56,607 bases of DNA from CAYLMM01 sp964384825 (lineage in GTDB: Bacteria; Krumholzibacteriota; Krumholzibacteriia; LZORAL124-64-63). The notes below the pieces were generated by a model. It was not told the origin of the DNA. It made no database searches and saw only the letters and a list, made by a program, of their open reading frames with translations. Both the position numbers and the translations under genes were made by a program. Position 1 is the first letter of the stretch. Every line of letters starts with the position of its first letter. Positions 24,760 through 32,116 of the stretch are shown piece after piece. The stretch lies in assembly GCA_964384825.1 (NCBI GenBank), contig CAYLMM010000012.1, positions 1 to 56,607 on the forward strand. The letters run 5' to 3'.

Positions 24760-27047
24760 TGTGTCGACAGTCCTTCCTTCAGGGTCTGTTCCGCGGCGTG
24801 GCGGGGCAACAGGACACGGAACACGGTTCCGTCCGTTTCGTTGGCTACCGTGACGGCGCCGCCGTGAGCCTCGACGATCTTGCGGCAGATCGACAGGCCG
24901 AGGCCGGTGCCGGCGCTCTTGGTCGTATAGAATGGGCGGAAGATCTTCTCCTGATCGCCGGGCGGAATGCCGGGCCCGCGATCGACGATCTCCAGAACGG
25001 CGCCCGACGTCATCCGGGCCGCCCCGGTGTCGCCGTCGGCCAGCGCCAGCCTGTCCTCGCAACGCGCGCGGACGGTCACCTTAGACCCTTCGGGCGCGGC
25101 GTCGCAGGCGTTCAGCACGAGATTCAGCAGCACCTGCTTGATCTGTCCCCCGTCCAGCGACAAGGTCCAGCCGGCGCGATCGGCCGCGTCGGGTTCGAAC
25201 ATCGATTCGAGATCCAGGCTGCGGGCTTCGGCCCGCGGCGCCGCGAGGTCGAGACAATCGCGCACCATGTCCGGCACGCGCACCTCGGTGCGCTGGGGCT
25301 CGTAGGGCCGCACGAAATGCAGCAGACGGGTGATGGTGTCGTTGATGCGCGCGACCTCGCCGGTGATCACGTCGATGTACCGCCCGCGGCGGTCGTCCGG
25401 ATCGAGGCTCTCGGCCAGCAGCTCCGCCTGGGCGCTCAGCCCCATCAGGGGATTGCGGATCTCGTGGGCCAGTGTGGCGGACATCTCGACCATCCCCTGC
25501 AGACTGTCCGCCCGCTGGCGTTCGGCCTCCAGCCGCCGGGTCTCGCGCAGATCCTCGAGCACCACCACCAGCCAACGTTCGTCGCGGCCGCGGCCGGGCA
25601 TGGCCGAGGTCTGGGCCATCACCGGAATCACCTCGCCGTCGGGACGTTCCAGGCAGCCCTCGCCGTGATGGCGGCCGCCGTCGGCGAGGCAAAGGGCGCT
25701 GTAGGGGGCTTCCGGCAGATCATCGAGACGCAGCATGCCGTCGAGGAAAAGCTCCGGCAGATCGTCGTTGCGGAAGGCGTCGCGCCGGAAGAAGGAAGCC
25801 GAGGCCGCCACGGCGTCCGCCCCGCGTCCGCGCCCGATGCCGTAGGCCGGCTCGGCGATCACCGCCGGCGGCCGGTCGGCGCCGGTCAGCAGGGTGCGCC
25901 CGGTGCGATTGCAGTAGATGGTGCGCCCCTGGTCGTCCACGACCCAGATGCCGCTGCGGACGGTCTCCAGGACCCGGGAGTTGAAGGTTCCGAGTTCGCG
26001 CATCCGGTCGAGCATCTGAGCCGAGGCCACTTCCTCGCCCAGGATGATCCGGACAGCCTGCAGAAAGGGCAGGAACCTGCCGGTCTCGGCGTCGGGATCG
26101 AATTCCAGCAGCAGCAGGTAGCCCAGGCAGACGTCCTTGAATTCCAGCGGCAGGGCCGCGACCAGGGCCTCGTCGCCGGCCGATTCGGCCGCCACGGTGA
26201 AGACCCCGGAAACCGATCCGCCGTCGGCGGCCAGACGTTTGCGCTCGCTCTCCAGCCGGCGCATCATCTTGTCCCAGGCCGAATCCTCCCACTGGAAGGT
26301 GCGCCGGGGCGAGAAGGGGGCGTCGGGCCCGGGACGCAGGACCAGGGCGGCTCCGGACGCGCCGACGAAACCGGCCAGATTCTCGAGCATCGCCTCGAGG
26401 GTCTGATCCCAGTTCGCGGCCGCGCTCAGCTCCCGGCCGAACTTGTAGAGCAGGGAAAGCTGCGCCATGTGGTCGGTCAGCTCGCGGTTGGCCGTCTCGA
26501 GTTGGCGCCGCGTGGCGGCGAGCCTCTCTCCCACCAGATCCGCCTCGCGGGCCAGACGTTCGCGATGCTCGCGCAGCAGACGGCTCGTCGAAGCGGTCTC
26601 GCGCAGCAGATCGCGCCGCCGGTCCAGGGCGGCCAGCCGGGCCGCAGCCCTTTTCAGGACCGCGGCCGGAATCACGCCGGAGTCCGGCGCCCGGACGGCG
26701 TCGAAAAGACCGGCGCGGAAAAGACGCACCGTCGTTTCGGCGGGAATGCTCCGGTAGAACAGCACCGCGACCAGATCGCGGGAATGAGCCTGCAGGCAAT
26801 CGAGACAGGCAAGGGCCGCGTCGGCGTTCTCGGCGACGCCGAGATGGTCGCCGTGCAGCAGGACCAGCGCCCCCCGGGACGCGTCGTCTCCGGCGAGAAG
26901 AGCCTCCAGCTCGCGCACCGAAGCGACGACCTCGGTCCCCTCGCCGGGGGCCCAGGACGCGGGACCGACGGCCAAGCAGCCGGCCGGAAGAACGCCTTCG
27001 AGGGTGTAGATGGCGGAACCTTCCATGGCGCGTGGGTTTCCCATCAT
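24756..27047 (-). CDS. Soluble PAS/GAF sensor histidine kinase (flagellar)
   Basis: This kinase of 763 residues has no membrane segment and so is cytoplasmic. Order of parts: a degenerate receiver-like domain (residues 10-135), a coiled coil (140-195), a GAF-like domain (200-345), a PAS domain (350-515), HisKA with H528 in LAHEIRNPL, and HATPase with NLVLNACDAA, DRGPGIPPG and TGLGLSICRK. It is likely the partner of the activator that overlaps its stop. It recalls FlrB, FleS and FlgS, soluble kinases that sense flagellar assembly. The start is uncertain: ATG 27047 abuts AAGG, and 27044 or 27026 are possible. Confidence 0.9.
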   Translation of the reverse strand: MMGNPRAMEGSAIYTLEGVLPAGCLAVGPASWAPGEGTEVVASVRELEALLAGDDASRGALVLLHGDHLGVAENADAALACLDCLQAHSRDLVAVLFYRSIPAETTVRLFRAGLFDAVRAPDSGVIPAAVLKRAAARLAALDRRRDLLRETASTSRLLREHRERLAREADLVGERLAATRRQLETANRELTDHMAQLSLLYKFGRELSAAANWDQTLEAMLENLAGFVGASGAALVLRPGPDAPFSPRRTFQWEDSAWDKMMRRLESERKRLAADGGSVSGVFTVAAESAGDEALVAALPLEFKDVCLGYLLLLEFDPDAETGRFLPFLQAVRIILGEEVASAQMLDRMRELGTFNSRVLETVRSGIWVVDDQGRTIYCNRTGRTLLTGADRPPAVIAEPAYGIGRGRGADAVAASASFFRRDAFRNDDLPELFLDGMLRLDDLPEAPYSALCLADGGRHHGEGCLERPDGEVIPVMAQTSAMPGRGRDERWLVVVLEDLRETRRLEAERQRADSLQGMVEMSATLAHEIRNPLMGLSAQAELLAESLDPDDRRGRYIDVITGEVARINDTITRLLHFVRPYEPQRTEVRVPDMVRDCLDLAAPRAEARSLDLESMFEPDAADRAGWTLSLDGGQIKQVLLNLVLNACDAAPEGSKVTVRARCEDRLALADGDTGAARMTSGAVLEIVDRGPGIPPGDQEKIFRPFYTTKSAGTGLGLSICRKIVEAHGGAVTVANETDGTVFRVLLPRHAAEQTLKEGLSTQ

Positions 27048-27085
27048 CCTTGAAAAGGTATTTCCAGGGCGAATGATTCCAAAGT

Positions 27086-27117
27086 GTAAATTTATTTACC
27101 AGCCCCTGCAAGCTCAA
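27086..27117 (-). promoter_or_regulatory. Sigma-70-like promoter and palindromic operator of the kinase-activator operon
   Basis: Minus strand: TTGAGC, 17 bases, TAAATT (27089-27117) fits a vegetative promoter about 40 bases before the kinase start. Over the -10 lies GTAAATAAATTTAC (27086-27099), a perfect inverted repeat of six with two central bases. It differs from the published FleQ box GTCANTAAATTGAC at only two symmetric positions. Autoregulation by an AAA+ activator or a FleQ-like protein is an inference. Confidence 0.5.
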
Positions 27118-27136
27118 ATATCGACGTCTAGGCACG

Positions 27137-27168
27137 AAAAAAGCCCGCCGCCTGAAAGGCGACGGGCT
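27137..27168 (-). terminator. Rho-independent terminator after flgM
   Basis: Read on the minus strand, AGCCCGTCGCC and GGCGGCGGGCT pair over eleven positions (one G-U) around a five-base loop and are followed by six T. It lies 26 bases after the flgM stop, so flgM is a single-gene transcript separate from the kinase gene. Confidence 0.92.
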
Positions 27169-27193
27169 GGAGCTTCGTGCGGAGCCGAAAGGA

Positions 27194-27565
27194 TCAGCCG
27201 ACGAACTTGCCGATCTTCTCGAGAGTCGCGGCGATGTTGGTGGCCGCTTCGGAACGCGCCGCGGGCTGATCGTAGAATCCCTCGGCGATGCGGCGGCGAG
27301 CCTGGGCGACGTTCTCTTCGCGGATCTCAGGTTCGCGGGCCAGCGCCGCGCGCCCGGCGGCGAGCAGTTCCCGCATCTCGGTCAGCTTGCGGGCGTTCTC
27401 GGAAATCTCCAGCTTCTCGGTCGGGCGGGCCGCTTCGGCGCCGGATGCGGCGGCGCCATCCGGAGCGGCGGCGTCCTTGCGCCCGTCGGGGCGGCCGGCC
27501 GGCTGGAAATTCTGCAGCAGGTTCGGCTGCATGTTCAAAGGGCGATTGATCTTGTTGGTCGACAT
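27194..27565 (-). CDS. flgM: Anti-sigma-28 factor FlgM
   Basis: FlgM binds and blocks sigma-28 until the hook is complete, then leaves the cell through the export channel. The protein has 123 residues and starts at ATG 27565 behind GGAAGGA. The C-terminal half has the sigma-binding pattern: LEISENARKLTEMRELL, then VAQARRRIAEGFYDQPAA and NIAATLEKI. The N-terminal half is Ala/Pro-rich and probably disordered. It is read divergently from fliC and has its own sigma-28 promoter, giving a feedback loop. Confidence 0.9.
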   Translation of the reverse strand: MSTNKINRPLNMQPNLLQNFQPAGRPDGRKDAAAPDGAAASGAEAARPTEKLEISENARKLTEMRELLAAGRAALAREPEIREENVAQARRRIAEGFYDQPAARSEAATNIAATLEKIGKFVG

Positions 27566-27635
27566 GGGATTCCTTCCAGTCTTTCCGGACCCGGTTCCGA
27601 CTTCGGGCCTCATCCTATCTCTCCACGGCAGGGTA

Positions 27636-27650
27636 GCAATCCTGATACCT
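27636..27650 (-). promoter_or_regulatory. Weak sigma-54-like element upstream of flgM
   Basis: On the minus strand AGGTATCAGGATTGC keeps the GG-N10-GC spacing and a perfect TTGC at -12, but the -24 half is poor (seven of eleven consensus bases overall). It lies between the sigma-28 element and the flgM start. If real, flgM would have an early and a late promoter, as in enteric bacteria. Confidence 0.3.
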
Positions 27651-27690
27651 GTTGGCAAGCCTGCCGACGATGCTGCGCTGCTGAACAGAG

Positions 27691-27717
27691 ATTTCGGCTG
27701 AGATCGCGATTTCTTTA
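27691..27717 (-). promoter_or_regulatory. Sigma-28 promoter of flgM
   Basis: On the minus strand TAAAGAAA, eleven bases, GCCGAAAT closely matches the flagellar sigma-28 consensus TAAAGTTT-N11-GCCGATAA: the spacing is exact and the first five bases of each box agree. The leader to the flgM ATG would be about 120 bases. Confidence 0.75.
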
Positions 27718-27915
27718 GCGCGTATCGTTCCTTTTTTTGATATCCGAACACTTCGACCGCACGGGCTCCGAATCCTATACCAATTAGTAAGAGCGAACGG
27801 GGCCTCGTCTCCGATGGCCGGATTTCTTGATCACCCCCCGCCTCCGGTTCCGAACCGCTTCGCTCCTCCCTTTTCCCGCTACGAAAAAAATTGATCAATT
27901 CATTCTACAAAGAGC

Positions 27916-27943
27916 TAAAGGTCGCTTCACGGGCCGTCGATAG
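27916..27943 (+). promoter_or_regulatory. Sigma-28 promoter of the fliC operon
   Basis: TAAAGGTC, twelve bases, GTCGATAG matches the sigma-28 consensus well, with a spacer one base longer than the usual eleven. It lies about 170 bases before the fliC ATG and sits in an A/T-rich patch. Flagellin genes are the classic sigma-28 targets. Confidence 0.65.
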
Positions 27944-28112
27944 ACGCCTTAGCCGTTTCATCCGGTTTCTTAATGAAGGTTCCGTGGGATCGGAAAAGGC
28001 CAGACCAGCCAGCGGCTCGAAGCCCGGGGGGTCGAAAGGCCGGGAGAAGTCCAGGGCCGCGAGAAGCAACTCAGGCATGGACGTCGAAACACTTCAAGGA
28101 GGAGTCTCAGTC

Positions 28113-28943
28113 ATGCGTATCAACACGAACACCGCCTCCCTCAACGCCCAGCGCCAGTTGGCCAATACGACCAACGCGCTGAGCAAGACGATGGAGCGCC
28201 TGAGTTCTGGCTTGCGGATCAACCGTGCGGGCGATGACGCCGCCGGGCTGGCCATCAGCGAGAACTTCAAGGCCGACATCGCCGCCCTGCAGCAGTCCTC
28301 GCGCAACGCGGGCGACGGCATCTCCATGGTGCAGATCGCGGAAGGCGCGCTGGACGAGGTCAGCAGCATCCTGATCCGTCTGCGCGAGCTTTCCCAGGAA
28401 GCCGCCAACGAGACCTTGGGCGCGACCGAACGCGGCTATCTGGACACCGAGTACCAGACGCTGCTGACCGAGATCACCCGGATCAGCGACTCCACCGAGT
28501 TCAACGGCGTCCAGTTGCTGGACGGCTCGGCCGGTACGCTTTCGATCCAGGTCGGCCTCGGCACCGGCGCGGGCGATCAGATCGACATCAACCTGGCCAC
28601 CGACAGCGACGCTGCCGGGCTGGGCCTGGCGGCCACCGACCTGACCGGCGCCGACAACACCAACCCGTTGGCGGCGATCACCGCCATCGAGACCGCGATC
28701 GATACCGTCAGCGCCAGCCGCGCCGACCTGGGCGCCGCCCAGAACCGGCTCGAGTCGACGCAGCGAAGCATCGCCAACTCGGTCGAGAACCTGTCGGCGG
28801 CCAACTCGCGCATCCGCGACGCCGACATCGCCGCCGAGAGCGCGAACCTGGCCAGCCAGCAGGTTCTTCAGCAGACCGGCATCTCGATGCTGAGCCAGGC
28901 GAACGTCTCGACCTCGTACGCGCTGCAGCTGCTGCAGCAGTAG
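28113..28943 (+). CDS. fliC: Flagellin
   Basis: Flagellin builds the filament. The protein has 276 residues, a compact form with only the D0/D1 ends and a short central part. The N-terminus (MRINTNTASLNAQRQLANTTNALSKTMERLSSGLRINRA) and C-terminus (ANLASQQVLQQTGISMLSQANVSTSYALQLLQQ) are typical. It starts at ATG 28113, ten bases after a strong AAGGAGG. The ribosome site reads CAAGGAGGA, a good CsrA target. The fliW-csrA pair nearby supports control of its translation. Confidence 0.97.
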   Translation: MRINTNTASLNAQRQLANTTNALSKTMERLSSGLRINRAGDDAAGLAISENFKADIAALQQSSRNAGDGISMVQIAEGALDEVSSILIRLRELSQEAANETLGATERGYLDTEYQTLLTEITRISDSTEFNGVQLLDGSAGTLSIQVGLGTGAGDQIDINLATDSDAAGLGLAATDLTGADNTNPLAAITAIETAIDTVSASRADLGAAQNRLESTQRSIANSVENLSAANSRIRDADIAAESANLASQQVLQQTGISMLSQANVSTSYALQLLQQ

Positions 28944-28959
28944 GAACGGGACACTCGGA

Positions 28960-28985
28960 CGGCGGGTCCCGCACGGGGCCCGCCG
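28960..28985 (+). other. Strong RNA hairpin between fliC and fliD
   Basis: CGGCGGGTCCC and GGGGCCCGCCG pair over eleven positions (one G-U) with the loop GCAC. No T-run follows, so it is not a standard terminator. It may stabilise the fliC message or partly reduce read-through into fliD, which would give more flagellin than cap protein. Confidence 0.6.
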
Positions 28986-29012
28986 TCGCCACGCCATTCC
29001 GGGGGGAATGTC

Positions 29013-30347
29013 ATGAGCACCATCAGCTTCGGCGGACTCGCCTCGGGCCTGGATACGGGCTCGATCGTCAGCGAGCTGGTCGAGATCCGGCGGCAGCCGA
29101 TCTACAATCTCCAGACCAGAATCGATTCCTACAATCTGCAGAAGACGGCCCTGACCGATATGCAGACGCGGCTGGAAGCCCTGATGGGAGCCGCCGAGGC
29201 CCTCGATTCTCCCCAGGAATTCGCGTCGTTGGCGGCCATCTCGAGCAACGAGGCGCTGGCCTCGGCCACCGCCGGCAGCAACGCCGTGCCGGGAATCTAC
29301 GATATCCAGGTCAACGCCCTGGCCACCGCCCAGAAGAGCCTCTCGACCGGTTACGACAGCATGCTGACCGATGTCGGGACAGGCCTGGTCAGCATCGGCA
29401 GCGGCGGCGAGTCATACAGCATCGTGCTGGAGGAAGGCGCCAGCACCCTGGCCGATCTGCGCGACGCGATCAACGCCTCGGGCGCGCCCGTGTACGCATC
29501 GATCATGTACGACGGCTCCGAAACCGGCGGCTACCACCTGTCGCTCACCGCCCAGGAAACCGGGACCGAGAACACCTTCACCGTCGGCGCGGGCGGATTG
29601 TCCGGCGGCGCGGGCCTGTCGCTGAGCACCGTGACCACCGCCAGCAACGCCGAGATCTTGATCGACACCCTGACGATCACCTCGCAGAGCAACCAGATTT
29701 CCAACGCCATCCAGGACGTGACCCTGGATCTGAACTCGGCCTCCCCCGGTACGGTCTTCACGCTCCAGGTGCAGACCGATCCCTCGCTGCTCGAGGATCA
29801 GGTCCAGACCTTCGTCGACGCCTACAACGACTTCTACGAGTTCATCGGCCTGCAGAGCGCCGAGGGCGGAACGCTGCGCGGCAACTCGCTGATGCGGGAT
29901 CTCGACAACAAGATCGCCTCGATGATCTCGTCGCCGGCGGGCGGGGTGCTCGGCGATTTCACCATGATGTCGCAGGTCGGCCTGGGGCTGAGCGACGACA
30001 ACCTGCTGGAATTCGACATCGACAAGTTCAACGGCGCGGTGGGCGAGGACTTCATCGCCGTGCGCAACCTGTTCGCCGGCAACGGGACGACCGACGGCAT
30101 CATGGATACGCTGGCCGCCTCGATCGACGCGATGACCGATTCGGTCGACGGCAGATTCAAGATCGCTCTCGATGCGATCACCAAGCGTATCGACCGCTGC
30201 GAGGATTCGATCGAACGGTACGAGAAGAGCGTGGCCAACTACGAAGAGCTGCTCAACAGGAAATTCTCGGCCATGGAAACCATCATTTCCCAGTGGAACG
30301 CCCAGGGCAACTCGTATTCGGCCCTGAGCGATTTCGATCAGGAGTGA
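29013..30347 (+). CDS. fliD: Filament cap protein FliD
   Basis: FliD caps the filament and folds flagellin subunits. The protein has 444 residues. The N-terminus (STISFGGLASGLDTGSIVSELVEIRRQPIYNLQTRI) and the C-terminal coiled coil (AITKRIDRCEDSIERYEKSVANYEELLNRKFSAMETIISQWNAQG) are diagnostic. The middle holds the beta-rich leg and head domains. It has no promoter of its own that could be seen and likely depends on fliC transcription. Confidence 0.96.
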   Translation: MSTISFGGLASGLDTGSIVSELVEIRRQPIYNLQTRIDSYNLQKTALTDMQTRLEALMGAAEALDSPQEFASLAAISSNEALASATAGSNAVPGIYDIQVNALATAQKSLSTGYDSMLTDVGTGLVSIGSGGESYSIVLEEGASTLADLRDAINASGAPVYASIMYDGSETGGYHLSLTAQETGTENTFTVGAGGLSGGAGLSLSTVTTASNAEILIDTLTITSQSNQISNAIQDVTLDLNSASPGTVFTLQVQTDPSLLEDQVQTFVDAYNDFYEFIGLQSAEGGTLRGNSLMRDLDNKIASMISSPAGGVLGDFTMMSQVGLGLSDDNLLEFDIDKFNGAVGEDFIAVRNLFAGNGTTDGIMDTLAASIDAMTDSVDGRFKIALDAITKRIDRCEDSIERYEKSVANYEELLNRKFSAMETIISQWNAQGNSYSALSDFDQE

Positions 30348-30352
30348 CCCGG

Positions 30353-30814
30353 ATGGACCTCCGACAGGGAATCCGCCACTACCAGCAGGGTTCGGTGCAG
30401 AGCGCCGGGCCGGCGAAGATCGTAGCCATGCTGCACGAGGGCGCGATGAAGTATCTGCTGCGGGCCAAGACCGCCATCAAGGAGCAGAACCTGGCCGAGC
30501 GCAACCGCCAGATCAACAACGCCCAGGCGATCATCAGCGAACTGCGGCGGACGGTCGACCCGAGCAACGGGGCCGACCTGGCCGAAAGGCTCGATTCCCT
30601 CTACGATTACGTCTTCCGCGAGAACCTGGCCTGCCAGATCGACGGCCGCCCGGGGCACATCGACAATTCGATGCGGGTCCTGCAGCCGCTGTTCGAAGCC
30701 TGGCAACGGGTGCCCAACGGGCCGACGGGCCCGAATCCTGCATCGGATGGCGACGAAGGCGGCTCCGGCGACAACTCGGGATCCGCCCGACCCAACCTCA
30801 GCCTGACGGTCTGA
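30353..30814 (+). CDS. fliS: Flagellin export chaperone FliS
   Basis: FliS binds the flagellin C-terminus and stops early polymerisation. The protein has 153 residues from ATG 30353, which follows AGGAG at the end of fliD. The four-helix core has HYQQGSVQSAGPAKIVAMLHEGAMKYLLRAK and NNAQAIISELRRTVDPSNGADLAERLDSLYDYV. A polar Gly/Ser-rich tail of 25 residues extends beyond the usual family end. Confidence 0.94.
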   Translation: MDLRQGIRHYQQGSVQSAGPAKIVAMLHEGAMKYLLRAKTAIKEQNLAERNRQINNAQAIISELRRTVDPSNGADLAERLDSLYDYVFRENLACQIDGRPGHIDNSMRVLQPLFEAWQRVPNGPTGPNPASDGDEGGSGDNSGSARPNLSLTV

Positions 30815-30817
30815 ACC

Positions 30818-31144
30818 ATGGAGCACGGAATCCGGCATCTGATCGCGCTGACGCGCGCCATGTCCGCGGCCTTCGACCGCGGCGACCTGGAGCTGTGCGG
30901 ACAGTTGCTGGACGAGCGCGGGCGCATCCTGCGGAAGCTGGCCGCCGCCGGCGGCCCCGACGAGAGCCGTCTCGAGCCTCCCCTGCGCGAGGCCCTGGCC
31001 GAGGCGCGACGCCTGGACCGGGAACTTGGACGGCGTCTGCAGCACGGGCTGGCCGAGACCGGCCGCGAAATCTCCGGCCTGCGCCGACGCCGCCATTCCC
31101 CGGCCGGCGTCGAAAAGGCCCGGCGTCTGGATAGCCGGGCCTGA
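30818..31144 (+). CDS. FliT-like flagellar chaperone
   Basis: This protein has 108 residues, all helical and Arg-rich (LIALTRAMSAAFDRGDLELCGQLLDERGRILRKL). Its place directly after fliS (three-base gap) is that of fliT, which serves the cap protein FliD. Sequence kinship within FliT is always weak, so the name rests on size, helical form and position. Confidence 0.65.
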   Translation: MEHGIRHLIALTRAMSAAFDRGDLELCGQLLDERGRILRKLAAAGGPDESRLEPPLREALAEARRLDRELGRRLQHGLAETGREISGLRRRRHSPAGVEKARRLDSRA

Positions 31145-31190
31145 ACGAATTCCACTTCAATTTCAGCGCGCCGCGGATGCGGGATGCGGA

Positions 31191-31451
31191 TCAGGGATCC
31201 TTGTTCCGATCGTTTCCGTTCGGCTCCCCCTTGGGGCGCTTCTGGAGCTTCTTGGCGTCCGGCAGGTCGGAATCGGCCGCCTTCAGGTTGATGTTCTTGA
31301 TCTCCTCGTAGATCTCATGGCGATGGACCGGGATGGAGCGGGGAGCGTCGATACCGATCTGGACCTGATCGCCGCGTATGTCGACGATCATGATCGAGAT
31401 ATCGTCGCCGATCATGATCCGCTCGTTGCGCTTGCGACTCAGTATGAGCAC
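31191..31451 (-). CDS. csrA: RNA-binding regulator CsrA
   Basis: CsrA blocks translation by covering GGA-containing ribosome sites. The protein has 86 residues. The core MLILSRKRNERIMIGDDISI and VQIGIDAPRSIPVHRHEIYEEI is complete, including the conserved R-x-E-I-Y end. A Lys/Asp-rich tail of about 25 residues is longer than usual. It starts at GTG 31451 behind GGAGGTCAC. It lies just after fliW, which binds and inhibits CsrA in Gram-positive and many diderm bacteria. Confidence 0.96.
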   Translation of the reverse strand: MLILSRKRNERIMIGDDISIMIVDIRGDQVQIGIDAPRSIPVHRHEIYEEIKNINLKAADSDLPDAKKLQKRPKGEPNGNDRNKDP

Positions 31452-31525
31452 GTGACCTCCATGTCATCTTGGCGCGTAGAGATCCCTGCGGAAACTCTAC
31501 CACAACCGCCCCCGGATGCCGCCAC

Positions 31526-32107
31526 CTAAATCTTGACCAGCAGATCATCCCCTTTTCGGGCCGATCGTGCAAGCTCTACCTGACCGAGCAGGGCCGCCGT
31601 ACGGGATCCTTCCCGCTGGCTGCGCTTGATCCGATTCATCAGGACGCGGAAGCGATCCCTGTCCAAATCCTTGCGCATGGACAAGTTACGATCGTCGAGA
31701 ATGCTCTGCAGGCCGATCCTGGTGCCGGTTTCGACGATCAGCGGGGCCGCCAGGTTGCCGGTGATCTTCTCCCCTCCGGGATGGATGGTGGAGATGATCA
31801 TGACCGCGAGGTCCAGGCCGGAGGTTCCGCCGAAAAGGCGGCGGGCCTCGTCGGGAAGCTCGAAACCGTAGGATTCGGTGAAGAGATCGGGACTCGCCAC
31901 CGGCACCCGGAAGCCCTCGCGATCCAGCGAGGTCAGCCAGCGCAACGGCAGCGGCGGGTCCATTTCCATCAGCACCCAGCGCTTGAGATCGGGCAGGCCG
32001 ACCAGGCCGTTGGGCAACGTGATGACGCGATCGGGCTGATGATCCCTGCGCGTGGCGGACGACTCGACCGCCGGTTCCAGAACTGCCGTCATCTCGCTCA
32101 TTTTCAT
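31526..32107 (-). CDS. fliW: Flagellar assembly factor FliW
   Basis: FliW binds flagellin or CsrA in turn, so rising free flagellin releases CsrA to shut off flagellin synthesis. The protein has 193 residues, longer than the roughly 150 of Bacillus because of about 30 extra N-terminal and 15 C-terminal residues. It has LPNGLVGLPDLKRWVLME and TGNLAAPLIVETGTRIGLQSIL, the family patterns. The ATG at 32101 has better ribosome-site spacing (GGGGG, seven bases) than 32107. Confidence 0.93.
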   Translation of the reverse strand: MKMSEMTAVLEPAVESSATRRDHQPDRVITLPNGLVGLPDLKRWVLMEMDPPLPLRWLTSLDREGFRVPVASPDLFTESYGFELPDEARRLFGGTSGLDLAVMIISTIHPGGEKITGNLAAPLIVETGTRIGLQSILDDRNLSMRKDLDRDRFRVLMNRIKRSQREGSRTAALLGQVELARSARKGDDLLVKI

Positions 32108-32116
32108 ACCCCCGTG

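Larger units (their letters stand above)
27566..28112. other. Divergent flgM-fliC control region
   Basis: This 547-base stretch between flgM and fliC has no supported gene and is poorer in GC than its surroundings. It carries two opposed sigma-28 promoters, a weak sigma-54-like element for flgM, the palindrome AATTGATCAATT (27889-27900) and a long flagellin leader of about 160 bases with several GGA motifs. Open frames running into it from flgM and fliC lack family similarity and are not real N-terminal extensions. Confidence 0.7.
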
